Positions 17,657 through 26,122 of a DNA stretch of 64,000 nucleotides are shown in pieces. The DNA is taken from NCBI RefSeq assembly GCF_038181555.1, contig NZ_JBBWUA010000001.1, positions 1 through 64,000 of the forward strand, read 5' to 3'. The translations under genes and the position numbers were made by a program. Source of the DNA: Desulfitobacterium sp038181555 (GTDB taxonomy: Bacteria > Bacillota > Desulfitobacteriia > Desulfitobacteriales > Desulfitobacteriaceae). Every line of letters begins with the position of its first letter. Within the stretch, counting starts at the first letter, position 1. The notes under the pieces are model-generated. The model was given only the letters and a program-made list of their open reading frames with translations. It made no database searches and was not told the DNA's origin.

Positions 17657-18367
17657 ATGAATACAAGTAAACATAAGCAAAGGGGATTTTTGTTTAAAGG
17701 GTGTGCCCTTTTGCTTGTGTGCAGTTTCTGGATCAATGCCGGGATTTCTCTTGGGTATTGCCAAGAAGAAAGCACGGTGGCTCAATTTTCTATTGTCACA
17801 ATGCAAGAAGGACAGACCCTTGAAGACTTAGCGAGGAAGTATCAAACGACAGCCCAGCAAATACGGTTAGACAACCCAGCGGTTAACCTTCAGCCGGGTG
17901 GGACTGTGACCATTCGCGAACAGTTCAACAAAGCTTCAACAGTAACTATTGAGATTCCGGTGGCTGTCGAGGCCCTTTCACGTGGAACTCAACAGATTTG
18001 GAACTGGCCGGCCCATGCCCGTATTAGCTCGGATTATGGTTGGCGGAATGGAGAATTTCATCACGGCATTGATTTAGCCATTCCTCATGGCACAAGTGTC
18101 TTAGCTGCTCGAGAGGGTAAAGTGGTCAAAGCTCGCTGGATGGATATCTATGGTTTAACCATACTTCTAGATCACGGTAATGGGGTGGAAAGCCTCTATG
18201 CGCACAATCAAAAGCTTCTGGTTGAGCCTGGAGACTGGGTCAAGCAGGGTGAGGCTATAGCTATTTCTGGGGATACAGGAAGAAGTACCGGTCCCCATCT
18301 TCACTTTGAGATACGTCTTCAGAAGAAAACCATTGATCCTCTACCTTATCTCCCTCGAATCAATTAA
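17657..18367 (+). CDS. LysM-M23 peptidoglycan hydrolase
   Basis: A 236-residue exported protein. A basic N-terminus and hydrophobic segment (GCALLLVCSFWINAGISLGY) act as signal or anchor. A single LysM-like segment (TMQEGQTLEDLARKYQTTAQ, about residue 48) follows, then an M23 metallopeptidase domain with zinc ligands in HHGIDLAIPHG (about residue 135) and HLHFEIRL near the end. Intact ligands predict an active endopeptidase on peptidoglycan cross-links. It occupies the place where rho sits in the Bacillus cluster. A sporulation or cell-separation role is possible but not shown. Confidence 0.88.
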   Translation: MNTSKHKQRGFLFKGCALLLVCSFWINAGISLGYCQEESTVAQFSIVTMQEGQTLEDLARKYQTTAQQIRLDNPAVNLQPGGTVTIREQFNKASTVTIEIPVAVEALSRGTQQIWNWPAHARISSDYGWRNGEFHHGIDLAIPHGTSVLAAREGKVVKARWMDIYGLTILLDHGNGVESLYAHNQKLLVEPGDWVKQGEAIAISGDTGRSTGPHLHFEIRLQKKTIDPLPYLPRIN

Positions 18368-18416
18368 TGCTACTAAAAAAAATTTCAAGATAGGGTTCTA
18401 TTCTATTGATTATATC

Positions 18417-18446
18417 TTGACCTGCATGAAGTCGTTGTGGTACAAT
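18417..18446 (+). promoter_or_regulatory. Sigma-A promoter of rpmE
   Basis: TTGACC at 18417-18422, an 18-base spacer and TACAAT at 18441-18446, about 40 bases before the rpmE start codon. Confidence 0.7.
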
Positions 18447-18486
18447 GTTCAGAGTTGACGACTCGGTTGGGAAAGAAGGTGACGAC

Positions 18487-18684
18487 ATGAAAGAAAAGAC
18501 ACACCCTAAATATGAACAAACCACTATCACTTGTGTATGCGGCGAAGTAATTCCAACCGGCAGCACTAAGAAGGATATTAAGGTGGAAATTTGTTCTAAG
18601 TGCCATCCCTTCTATACCGGTGTTCAACGTTTTGTAGATACTGGTGGACGAGTGGACCGCTTTAAGAAAAAATACGGAATGTAA
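18487..18684 (+). CDS. rpmE: Ribosomal protein L31, zinc-binding type
   Basis: Large-subunit ribosomal protein bL31 of about 65 residues. This is the Cys-containing (C+) form: CVCG near residue 16 and CSKCHPFYTG near residue 37 provide the zinc ligands. The C-terminal GGRVDRFKKKYG is the family signature. AAAGAAGGTG precedes the ATG. It has its own promoter and a strong terminator, so it is a monocistronic unit. Confidence 0.96.
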   Translation: MKEKTHPKYEQTTITCVCGEVIPTGSTKKDIKVEICSKCHPFYTGVQRFVDTGGRVDRFKKKYGM

Positions 18685-18707
18685 TAGAACAACGGCCTGC
18701 GGTCGTT

Positions 18708-18749
18708 GCTAAAGAAAAGGCAGAGCGCACGCTCTGCTTTTTCTTTAGC
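18708..18749 (+). terminator. Long hairpin terminator after rpmE
   Basis: GCTAAAGAAAAGGCAGAGC (18708-18726) pairs with GCTCTGCTTTTTCTTTAGC (18731-18749) over 19 positions with one G-U, loop GCAC. The run of T in the right arm can act as the U tract, and the A/T symmetry may allow termination on both strands. Confidence 0.75.
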
Positions 18750-18820
18750 ACTATGTCATTTCATAGATAATATCAAGGTTACTTCGTCAGAACTATTCTA
18801 GCTCGCTTGAGGTGTGAAAG

Positions 18821-19888
18821 ATGCAAAATAAATTAATTGAAATTGAAAGGCGCTATGATGAGCTGACCCAGCTCTTAAGCGATCCTGAGGTCATTGCCAG
18901 ACAAGAAGAGTGGCAGAAGTATGCCAAAGCCCAGTCGGGTATGACGGATATTGTGGAAGCCTTTCGTGAATATAGCTCGGTGGTGAAGAGTCTCGAAGAG
19001 ACGCAAAGTCTTCTTCAAGAGAAATTAGATCCCGAATTTAAAGAGATGGCCGAGCTTGAACTTGAGGAATTGACAGAGAAGCGAGATGTTCTGGCTGAGC
19101 AGATGCGGGTTTTGCTCTTGCCAAAGGATCCCAATGACGATAAAAACGTCATTATGGAAATCCGTGCCGGTGCGGGTGGGGAAGAAGCTGCCCTCTTTGC
19201 CGGGGATCTTTATCGTATGTACACTAAATATGCCGAAGGCCAAGGTTGGCGGACAGAGATGCTTAGCGCCAGCTATACGGATATCGGTGGTTTTAAAGAG
19301 ATTATCTTTCTTGTGGAAGGCCAGGGAGCCTATAGCAAGCTGAAATTTGAAAGTGGTGTTCATCGGGTGCAACGGGTGCCCGCCACCGAATCCGGGGGGC
19401 GGATTCATACCTCGACGACCACAGTGGCAGTACTTCCTGAGGCAGAAGAAGTGGATGTCCAGATCAACCCTAATGATTTACGCATTGATATTTTTTGTTC
19501 CAGCGGCCCGGGGGGGCAATCGGTTAATACTACCCAGTCAGCAGTACGGATCACGCATATTCCGACCGGTACAGTGGTATCTTGTCAAGATGAAAAATCT
19601 CAATTAAAAAATAAAGAAAAGGCTCTGCGAGTTTTGCGGGCACGGGTCCTGGAAAGGGCTCAGGAAGAGGCCGTAGGGGAATTAGCCAGTGAGCGCCGCA
19701 GTCAGGTTGGGACGGGTGATCGCAGTGAGCGAATTCGGACCTATAACTTTCCTCAAGGCCGGGTGACAGACCATCGAATTGGCTTGACTCTTCATCGACT
19801 CGATGCTATTTTGCTAGGTGAACTTGAGGATGTAATCAATGCTCTAATTACTACGGATCAGGCAGAGCGGCTTAAAGCGGAGGCATAA
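18821..19888 (+). CDS. prfA: Peptide chain release factor 1
   Basis: Releases completed proteins at UAA and UAG. 355 residues. The catalytic GGQ is in SSGPGGQSVNTTQSAVR (near residue 230), followed by HIPTG and the basic helix region. The stop-codon recognition loop lies about 45 residues upstream of it, in the GVHRVQRVPATESGGR area. Its stop shares one base with the prmC start, giving tight coupling to the enzyme that methylates the GGQ glutamine. Confidence 0.97.
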   Translation: MQNKLIEIERRYDELTQLLSDPEVIARQEEWQKYAKAQSGMTDIVEAFREYSSVVKSLEETQSLLQEKLDPEFKEMAELELEELTEKRDVLAEQMRVLLLPKDPNDDKNVIMEIRAGAGGEEAALFAGDLYRMYTKYAEGQGWRTEMLSASYTDIGGFKEIIFLVEGQGAYSKLKFESGVHRVQRVPATESGGRIHTSTTTVAVLPEAEEVDVQINPNDLRIDIFCSSGPGGQSVNTTQSAVRITHIPTGTVVSCQDEKSQLKNKEKALRVLRARVLERAQEEAVGELASERRSQVGTGDRSERIRTYNFPQGRVTDHRIGLTLHRLDAILLGELEDVINALITTDQAERLKAEA

Positions 19889-20739
19889 TGCGTATCATCG
19901 ATGTCCTTTTATGGGGAGAGCAAGAATTAAAACTGGCCCAAGTGGAAAATCCGCGCTGGGATGCGGATCTTCTGCTTGGGCATATTCTTAAGCTAAGGCG
20001 TGAACAACTTTATCTGAGTAGGGATCAATTGCTTGATCCTGATCAGGAAATTGCCTTTGCTCAGGTGCTCGAGCGCCGGGTCAAGCGAGAGCCTCTCCAG
20101 TATATTTTAAAGTATCAAGAATTCATGGGGCTTGATTTTTATGTGGATAGAAGAGTTCTTATCCCTAGAGCAGATAGCGAGATTCTAGTGGAAAAGATTC
20201 TGGAATTAAAAACAACGTGGAGTCCCCTTGAGGATGGAAACCCTCCTGCTATTGTCGATCTCTGTACGGGCAGCGGTGCTCTAGCTATCAGCGTTGCTCA
20301 TTATTGGCCACAGACGAGAGTTGTGGGGACGGACCTATCACCCGATGCTCTTGAGGTGGCTCGTTTAAATAGTGAACGGCTTGGGGTTCAAGTACAGTGG
20401 CGGCAGGGGGATTTTCTGGCCCCGATTCGTAGCGAAAGCTGGGATATCATCATGAGTAATCCCCCTTATATAGCCGTAGACGAATACTCTGAACTTGCTC
20501 CGGAGATTGCCGAAGAACCGAGGATGGCCTTTCTGGGGGGCGAGGATGGTTTAGATTTTTATCGCGAACTTGCCAGAGAAGCACCCGCTTTATTGAAAGC
20601 TAAAGGAATAATTATAGTGGAAATCGGGTGGCAACAGAGTGAACCCGTGACACGACTTTTTCAAGAACAGGGTTTCGCTACTCAGACTTTTCAAGATTTA
20701 GGTGGGAGAGATCGGGTAGTTTTCGCGAGGTGTGAATAA
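19888..20739 (+). CDS. prmC: Release factor glutamine methyltransferase
   Basis: S-adenosylmethionine-dependent N5-glutamine methyltransferase that modifies the GGQ motif of release factors. 283 residues: a helical N-terminal substrate-binding domain with REPLQYILKYQEFMGLDF, a Rossmann domain with the SAM motif IVDLCTGSGALAISVA (near residue 122), and the signature SNPPYIAVDEY (near residue 190). Coupled by one-base overlaps to prfA before it and ywlC after it. Confidence 0.96.
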   Translation: MRIIDVLLWGEQELKLAQVENPRWDADLLLGHILKLRREQLYLSRDQLLDPDQEIAFAQVLERRVKREPLQYILKYQEFMGLDFYVDRRVLIPRADSEILVEKILELKTTWSPLEDGNPPAIVDLCTGSGALAISVAHYWPQTRVVGTDLSPDALEVARLNSERLGVQVQWRQGDFLAPIRSESWDIIMSNPPYIAVDEYSELAPEIAEEPRMAFLGGEDGLDFYRELAREAPALLKAKGIIIVEIGWQQSEPVTRLFQEQGFATQTFQDLGGRDRVVFARCE

Positions 20740-21785
20740 TGGAAACAAAACGAGTTACTATTGATGCTCAAAAGCCTGAATTCCAATGGATTCAAGAGGG
20801 AGCAAGGTTAATCCGTGAAGGAAAGCTGGTCGCCTTACCCACGGAGACGGTGTATGGTTTAGGGGCCAATGCGATGGATGCTGAGGCCTGTCGGGAGATT
20901 TTCCGAGTCAAGGGCCGACCCCAAGATAATCCGCTCATTGCCCATATCTCAGATTTGGATATGGCCAAAAAGTTAACAAAGCATTGGACTCCACAAGCTG
21001 CCCTCTGTGCGGAACGGTTTTGGCCGGGCCCTTTAACCCTCGTGCTGGAAAAGACTGATTTGGTGCCGGATGTGGTAAGTGGTGGATTAGGTACTGTGGG
21101 TATTCGCATGCCAAAGCATCCTGTAGCCTTACAGTTAATTCAAGAAGCAGGGGTCCCGATCGCAGCTCCCAGTGCTAACCTTTCTGGCAAGCCCAGCCCG
21201 ACCAAAGGAAGCCATGTTTGGAAGGACTTAAATGGTAAAATCCCCTTAATCTTGGATGCCGGAGCGTGTGCGGTGGGAGTGGAATCCACGGTTTTGGATT
21301 TAACCGAAGAAGTGCCCACCATCCTTCGCCCCGGAGGAATTACTAAGGAACAGCTGGAAGAGGTACTGGGAGAAGTGGCAGTTGATCATCCCTCCGAGCT
21401 ACAGGCTCCCAAGGCACCTGGTATGAAATACCGTCATTATGCCCCAAAGGGGGACTTAACCCTCCTCATCGGCGAACGCACAAAAGTTATTTCCAAGATG
21501 GTTGAGGAGATTCGCAAAGGACAATCCCGTCTGAAGAAAGTGGGAATCCTCTGCACCCTAGAGAGCGCAGCGGAGCTTCACTACCACTTACCGGACCTGC
21601 TTTACGTCTTAGGCTCAGAAAGCAACCCCGCAGAGGTTGCCGGCAATCTCTACGAAGGCCTAAGGCTCTGCGATGAGCAGGGTATGGATATTATTCTCGC
21701 CGAAGGGGTGTCGGATAAAGGGCTAGGCTTTGCTATTATGAATCGGCTGATCAAGGCTTCGGGGCAGAAGGTGCTTCGGGTGTAG
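20739..21785 (+). CDS. ywlC: Threonylcarbamoyl-AMP synthase (Sua5/YwlC)
   Basis: Makes threonylcarbamoyl-AMP from threonine, bicarbonate and ATP, the first step of the t6A37 tRNA modification. 348 residues: an N-terminal YrdC domain with ALPTETVYGLGANAMD (near residue 35), RPQDNPLIAHISD and SANLSGKPSPTKG, plus the C-terminal Sua5 extension introduced by PGMKYRHYAPKGDLTLL (near residue 225). It is the last gene of prfA-prmC-ywlC and is followed by the second structured repeat. Confidence 0.95.
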   Translation: METKRVTIDAQKPEFQWIQEGARLIREGKLVALPTETVYGLGANAMDAEACREIFRVKGRPQDNPLIAHISDLDMAKKLTKHWTPQAALCAERFWPGPLTLVLEKTDLVPDVVSGGLGTVGIRMPKHPVALQLIQEAGVPIAAPSANLSGKPSPTKGSHVWKDLNGKIPLILDAGACAVGVESTVLDLTEEVPTILRPGGITKEQLEEVLGEVAVDHPSELQAPKAPGMKYRHYAPKGDLTLLIGERTKVISKMVEEIRKGQSRLKKVGILCTLESAAELHYHLPDLLYVLGSESNPAEVAGNLYEGLRLCDEQGMDIILAEGVSDKGLGFAIMNRLIKASGQKVLRV

Positions 21786-21878
21786 GCCTTTGGTTTCACT
21801 GAAGTTCGGGTCTTGACTAAAGCGGCTTTTCGCAGAGTAGTTCGAGCCTTGTTTAATCAATCCATTGTGGAATAGTTT

Positions 21879-22457
21879 GGGTCGTGCAGCTTCACGCACA
21901 ACACTCACTCAATAGCTCCTGGGCTGGCAAACTCGCTTTCGTCGCAACTACGCCAAACCTCTGGGTAATACCTGAAGTGGCCGCTCCTGCACGTCCATGT
22001 GCTCGCGGCATCAGGACATCCATGTCCAAGCAACCGGCGGCTCCGTTATGCAACGAAAGCTCCGTTCGCCTGACCACCCCTCCGCAAAAATCGTTCGCTA
22101 TTGTGCGTGAAGCTGCGCTTACGGGTCTTTTTTGATAGAAGCGCTTCGTGCGCTCTGCCTTCGCTGAAAAGAAAGGCTCCAGTTCTAGGCTGAAAAAACT
22201 AACTCTGCTTCCTTAGGTAATTCACATTCCGGATAAGACAACCCAAGGATTTTGATATACGGAAGAGAGCGACTTCAAAGCGAGCAGCTACCCGTTCTTC
22301 GCGAAAAGCTTGCAGCGGAGTCGGGTTGGAAACAGGACGTTTCCAACCGGCTACGAGGCAGGAGCCGATTTAGCCGGTGTCCCGACGGAGCGGAGAGCTT
22401 GAGCGATAGAACGGGTGCGCACAGCTTTCTGAGCGAACGTGTATAGCAAAATCATGG
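21879..22457 (+). repeat. Long structured intergenic repeat, copy 2
   Basis: This 579-base relative of the 11945-12473 element has the same orientation and lies about 9.9 kb away, between ywlC and mntP. The same perfect 15-base arms occur at 21886-21900 and 22102-22116. It has an extra stretch of about 55 bases (around 21978-22032) absent from copy 1, holding two small palindromes, GCACGTCCATGTGC (21989-22002) and GGACATCCATGTCC (22014-22027). The right part (22240-22348) is identical to copy 1 over 109 bases. Short open frames across it look accidental. Confidence 0.85.
22255..22444 (+). ncRNA. Candidate structured RNA domain, copy 2
   Basis: Same fold as proposed for 12267-12460. The closing stem is ATATACG (22255-22261) with CGTGTAT (22438-22444). 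ACCCGTTCT (22290-22298) pairs with AGAACGGGT (22408-22416); a C here replaces the T of copy 1, turning a G-U into a G-C pair. GGCTA (22349-22353) pairs with TAGCC (22371-22375), an A-U to G-C double change against copy 1. An inner GGC/GCC pair (22357-22359 with 22364-22366) replaces GCC/GGC. The changes maintain pairing on the plus strand. Confidence 0.5.
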
Positions 22458-22552
22458 TGACAAAACGTCCTTCATTCATGCCAGCCCCCTCCCCAGCATA
22501 GAATACAAAGACGCCATTTTGTAATCTATACCTCGAACAGGAGGAATGGGGA

Positions 22553-23140
22553 TTGAATCTTGCCTGGATCTTAGCATTGTCCGTGGCCTTAGGCGCGGAC
22601 GCCTTTAGTCTAGCCTTAGCCATCGGCCTAGTGGGAGTCGGAAAACGCATGACCCTTCGACTTTCCTTGCTGGTAGCAGTCTTTCATGTGTTTATGCCCT
22701 TAGGAGGCCTGCTCTTGGGCCAAACTCTGGGGCTGTTTCTGGGCTATTTAGCAAAAGGAATTGGCTCACTTGTCCTGTTATGGCTGGGCGGAAGGATGCT
22801 CTTTCATGTTTGGAGGCCGGAGCCGGAGTGTATACCTCTATCTAGAGCAAGACAGGCTCTGCATCAAAGACAGCTACCCGCGGGGGTATGCTTAAGTGGG
22901 GTAGGGCTATATGCCTTAGCAGCCAGCGTGAGTTTAGACGCCCTTAGTGTGGGATTTTCTTTAGGAACAGTGGACAGCCGGATTGGACTTACAGTATTGG
23001 TGATGGGAACGGTTGCCGGAATTATGATGGGCAGCGGTCTAGTGCTTGGTCGCTATGTGGGCTCTTGGTTAGGAAAACGAGCCGAGGCCATGGGTGGTCT
23101 CGTACTCGTGATGATTGGGATAAGGATGCTAGTGGGATAG
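22553..23140 (+). CDS. mntP: Manganese efflux pump MntP
   Basis: Inner-membrane Mn(II) exporter of the MntP/DUF204 family. 195 residues, six predicted transmembrane helices in two similar halves. Conserved acidic motifs are ALGADAFSLALAIGL near residue 12 and VSLDALSVGFSLG near residue 125. The TTG start follows AGGAGGAATGGGGA. In several bacteria mntP is controlled by a manganese riboswitch (yybP-ykoY); I did not recognise its core in the 95 bases between repeat copy 2 and the gene. Confidence 0.92.
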   Translation: MNLAWILALSVALGADAFSLALAIGLVGVGKRMTLRLSLLVAVFHVFMPLGGLLLGQTLGLFLGYLAKGIGSLVLLWLGGRMLFHVWRPEPECIPLSRARQALHQRQLPAGVCLSGVGLYALAASVSLDALSVGFSLGTVDSRIGLTVLVMGTVAGIMMGSGLVLGRYVGSWLGKRAEAMGGLVLVMIGIRMLVG

Positions 23141-23148
23141 GAGTAATC

Positions 23149-23595
23149 ATGGTGCGAATTGTCTTTGTATGTACTGGAAATACATGCCGCAGCCCCATGG
23201 CCGAAGGCTTGGCAAGGCAGCTTTTGGGACCGGGAGTTGAAGTAGAATCAGCTGGTCTTGCCGCTTGGGGCGGAGATCAGGCGAATATCAAGGCCATTCA
23301 AGTGTTAAAGGAGAAGGGCATCGATATCACCTCTCATCAGGCTCGAGCTGTGAGTAGAGATATTCTTGCCTCAGCCGATTGGATTATTCCCATGACTCAA
23401 GCTCATGAGAGGCAGCTTAAGGATGCATTTCCGGAATGGAGCTCGAAAGTGAAACGACTGGGGGCTTGGCATAGCCGAGAGAAATATCAGGATGTCCGTG
23501 ACCCCTGGGGCGGAAGCGTTGAGACTTATCGACAATGCGCTCAAGAAATAGAGACCTTACTTTATGAGGTCAAGGCAGGACTTGAGGCTCATTAA
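23149..23595 (+). CDS. ywlE: Protein-arginine phosphatase YwlE / low-MW phosphatase
   Basis: Low-molecular-weight protein phosphatase of about 148 residues. The catalytic loop is C8-T-G-N-T12-C-R14-S near the N-terminus, and the general acid Asp is in RDPWGGS. The Thr at position 12, in place of a bulky aliphatic residue, matches YwlE enzymes that remove phosphate from arginine, opposing the McsB kinase. No mcsB is in this window, so arginine specificity is inferred from this residue and the gene position (mntP-ywlE-rpiB as in Bacillus). The ATG at 23149 lies 8 bases after the mntP stop. Confidence 0.85.
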   Translation: MVRIVFVCTGNTCRSPMAEGLARQLLGPGVEVESAGLAAWGGDQANIKAIQVLKEKGIDITSHQARAVSRDILASADWIIPMTQAHERQLKDAFPEWSSKVKRLGAWHSREKYQDVRDPWGGSVETYRQCAQEIETLLYEVKAGLEAH

Positions 23596-23633
23596 GGTAA
23601 TAGGGTTGAATATTTATGGATAAACTAATGGGC

Positions 23634-23704
23634 GAGAATCATCAGTTTGGTTGATGATTATGAGCTTGGCGTAAAGCCAAGCATATTCTCTAACTATCCT
23701 TTTT
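23634..23704 (+). promoter_or_regulatory. Predicted three-way-junction RNA between ywlE and rpiB
   Basis: An outer stem GAGAAT (23634-23639) pairs with ATTCTC (23685-23690) and encloses two hairpins: CATCA/TGATG (23640-23644, 23652-23656) and GCTTGGC/GCCAAGC (23664-23670, 23676-23682). CTTTTTG follows at 23699-23704. It could be a compound terminator after ywlE or a cis-regulatory leader of rpiB. It matches no riboswitch consensus I know. Confidence 0.45.
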
Positions 23705-23795
23705 GTAAATTATATGAAAACTCTTTTTTCATTGGGTGAGCAGGGATTGCCTCATTAATGTAGAAAAATGCAATAGAACATGGAGGTGTGTGACC

Positions 23796-24245
23796 TTGAA
23801 AATCGCCTTAGGAGCAGATCACGGCGGGTACGAACTCAAAAACGAAATCCGAGCCCATTTAGAGAATCAAGGTATTGAAGTCTATGATTGCGGCACGAAC
23901 TCAAAGGATTCAGTCGACTATCCAAAGTATGGATTTCTTGTGGGTGATGCGATTAACAACGGCAAAGCTGATTTAGGTATCGTGGTCTGTGGGACAGGCT
24001 TAGGAATATCTATAGCGGCTAATAAGGTGCCGGGGATCCGTGCGGCTGTCTGCACGGAGACCTATTCGGCTCGGATGGCTAGAGAACATAACAATGCTAA
24101 CGTCTTAGCACTCGGTGGCCGAGTGACCGGGGTGGGGCTGGCCATAGATATCGTTGATGTTTTTATCAAGACTCCTTTTGCCGGTGGGCGACATGCTCGT
24201 CGGGTGGATTTGATCACAGCCATTGAAAAGGGAGAACGTATTTAA
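23796..24245 (+). CDS. rpiB: Ribose-5-phosphate isomerase B
   Basis: Interconverts ribose-5-phosphate and ribulose-5-phosphate in the pentose phosphate pathway. About 149 residues. The N-terminal KIALGADHGGYELKNEI, the catalytic Cys region GIVVCGTGLGISIAANK (near residue 63) and the REHNNANVLALGGR motif are all present. The TTG at 23796 is chosen because TGGAGGTG ends seven bases upstream and the protein then begins at the family N-terminus. Confidence 0.95.
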   Translation: MKIALGADHGGYELKNEIRAHLENQGIEVYDCGTNSKDSVDYPKYGFLVGDAINNGKADLGIVVCGTGLGISIAANKVPGIRAAVCTETYSARMAREHNNANVLALGGRVTGVGLAIDIVDVFIKTPFAGGRHARRVDLITAIEKGERI

Positions 24246-24262
24246 CACCGGAGGCAGTAATA

Positions 24263-24811
24263 ATGAATTTTGGGGATATCATTAAAGATTGGAATCAAGT
24301 GCTGGAGGAATTTTTTGCTCAAGCAAATTTAAAACCCCGTCATATACTTGTGCTCGGTTGCAGTACCAGTGAAGTCATGGGTCATCACATTGGGAAGGCA
24401 AGCAGCGCTGAAGTAGCGGAGGCACTGCTTCCTCCTTTATTGGCAAGAGTTAAGCAAAAGGAAATTTATTTGGCCATCCAAGCTTGCGAACACCTCAATC
24501 GTGCATTGCTGGTTGAAGAGGCATGTATCGAACAGTATGGTCTGGATCCGGTCACAGTCGTACCATCATTACAGGCTGGAGGATCGATGGCCGTCAATGC
24601 TTGGCAGAGCTTTCAATCCCCGATGATGGTGGAAACCATCCGCGGACACGCTGGAATCGATGTGGGGGATACATTTATCGGCATGCATCTGCGTCCGGTA
24701 GTGGTACCTATCCGGCCCACGATTAAGGAAATTGGGCACGCACATCTCACTATGGCTAAGACAAGACCGCGGCTCATCGGCGGTCCCAGGGCTATGTATC
24801 CCATGGCCTAA
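24263..24811 (+). CDS. DUF436 / TIGR01440 family protein (YwlG-like)
   Basis: A 182-residue cytoplasmic protein of the YwlG family, conserved beside rpiB and glyA in Firmicutes but without an assigned function. Visible family features are LVLGCSTSEVMGHHIGKASS (near residue 29), LAIQACEHLNRALLVEE, and the C-terminal GDTFIGMHLRPVVVPIR. It lies 17 bases after rpiB and is probably co-transcribed. A distant resemblance to thiamine/PdxT-like or isomerase folds cannot be tested here. Confidence 0.85.
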   Translation: MNFGDIIKDWNQVLEEFFAQANLKPRHILVLGCSTSEVMGHHIGKASSAEVAEALLPPLLARVKQKEIYLAIQACEHLNRALLVEEACIEQYGLDPVTVVPSLQAGGSMAVNAWQSFQSPMMVETIRGHAGIDVGDTFIGMHLRPVVVPIRPTIKEIGHAHLTMAKTRPRLIGGPRAMYPMA

Positions 24812-24856
24812 AGGGACATGAATAAGGATAAAAAATTGGAAGTAGGAGTGGGAAAT

Positions 24857-26110
24857 ATGGATTATATTAAGGAATGGATTCTCCCTCAGGACCCAGAGGT
24901 AGCAAAGGCTATCGCCCAAGAAGAGGAGAGACAACGCAATAAAATTGAATTGATTGCCTCAGAGAACTTTGTCAGCCGTGCCGTTATGGCAGCTCAAGGC
25001 TCAGTATTAACCAATAAGTATGCTGAAGGATATCCGGGTAAGCGCTATTATGGCGGCTGTGAATATGTGGATATCGTTGAGGATTTAGCTCGGGAGCGCG
25101 TGAAGAAGCTTTTTGGTGCTGAGCATGCCAATGTACAGCCACATTCCGGCGCCCAAGCGAATACCGCTGTATACTTCGCTATATTAAAACCTGGGGACAC
25201 CGTCCTTGGTATGAATTTATCCCATGGTGGTCATTTAACCCATGGTAGCCCGGTCAATCTTTCAGGAGTATATTACAATTTCGTGGCTTATGGTGTGAAT
25301 CCCGAAACAGAGACTATTGATTATGATGTAGTGCGCAAGCTGGCACTTGAACACCAGCCGAAGCTTATTGTAGCTGGAGCCAGTGCCTATCCTCGCCAAA
25401 TCGATTTTGCTCAATTACGAGAGATTGCTGATGCAGTAGGTGCCTACCTGATGGTGGATATGGCGCATATTGCCGGACTGGTGGCGGCAGGCCTTCATCA
25501 GAACCCCGTTCCTTATGCTCATTTTGTAACCACAACCACTCATAAAACCCTTCGGGGACCTCGGGGTGGACTCATACTCTGTAAAGAGGAATTTGCCAAG
25601 GCTATTGATAAGGCTATCTTCCCAGGAATCCAAGGCGGTCCCTTGATGCATGTCATTGCTGCTAAGGCTGTGGCATTCGGGGAAGCTTTAAAACCTGAAT
25701 TTATGGAATACCAAAAGCGGATTGTGGAGAATGCCAAAATTCTTGCTGCCGCCCTGGCAGATAAAGGCTTCCGTTTAGTTTCCGGCGGTACGGATAACCA
25801 CCTCATGTTAGTAGATGTAAGACCGAAAGGATTGACTGGAAAAGAAGCAGAGTCTATTTTGGATGAGGTCGGCATAACCGTAAATAAAAACACGATTCCT
25901 TATGATACAGCTAGCCCCACAGTGACCAGCGGTATACGTATTGGTACTCCTGCCGTCACGAGCCGGGGGATGGATGCAGAGGCTATGAAGAAAATTGCTG
26001 ACGCTATCGATAGTGCATTGACTGAACGTAACGAAAAAGGAGCCGCCAAGGCCAGAGAAATTGTTGCTGGACTTTGCGCACAATTTCCACTCTACACAAA
26101 TTTAGATTAG
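24857..26110 (+). CDS. glyA: Serine hydroxymethyltransferase
   Basis: PLP enzyme converting serine and tetrahydrofolate to glycine and 5,10-methylene-tetrahydrofolate. 417 residues. NKIELIASENFVSRAVM is near the N-terminus, NVQPHSGAQANTAVYFAIL near residue 95, and the PLP lysine lies in TTTTHKTLRGPRGG (near residue 226). The ATG at 24857 has TAGGAGTGG upstream; an in-frame ATG at 24818 lacks a good ribosome site and would add an unusual lysine-rich extension. Part of the rpiB-ywlG-glyA-upp run. Confidence 0.97.
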   Translation: MDYIKEWILPQDPEVAKAIAQEEERQRNKIELIASENFVSRAVMAAQGSVLTNKYAEGYPGKRYYGGCEYVDIVEDLARERVKKLFGAEHANVQPHSGAQANTAVYFAILKPGDTVLGMNLSHGGHLTHGSPVNLSGVYYNFVAYGVNPETETIDYDVVRKLALEHQPKLIVAGASAYPRQIDFAQLREIADAVGAYLMVDMAHIAGLVAAGLHQNPVPYAHFVTTTTHKTLRGPRGGLILCKEEFAKAIDKAIFPGIQGGPLMHVIAAKAVAFGEALKPEFMEYQKRIVENAKILAAALADKGFRLVSGGTDNHLMLVDVRPKGLTGKEAESILDEVGITVNKNTIPYDTASPTVTSGIRIGTPAVTSRGMDAEAMKKIADAIDSALTERNEKGAAKAREIVAGLCAQFPLYTNLD

Positions 26111-26122
26111 GAGTTGACAACG

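Noticed and set aside
22252..22446. A 64-codon frame inside repeat copy 2, and 12099-12290 (minus) inside copy 1
   Set aside because: The frames are not preserved between the two copies and the differences fit stem pairing better than codons.
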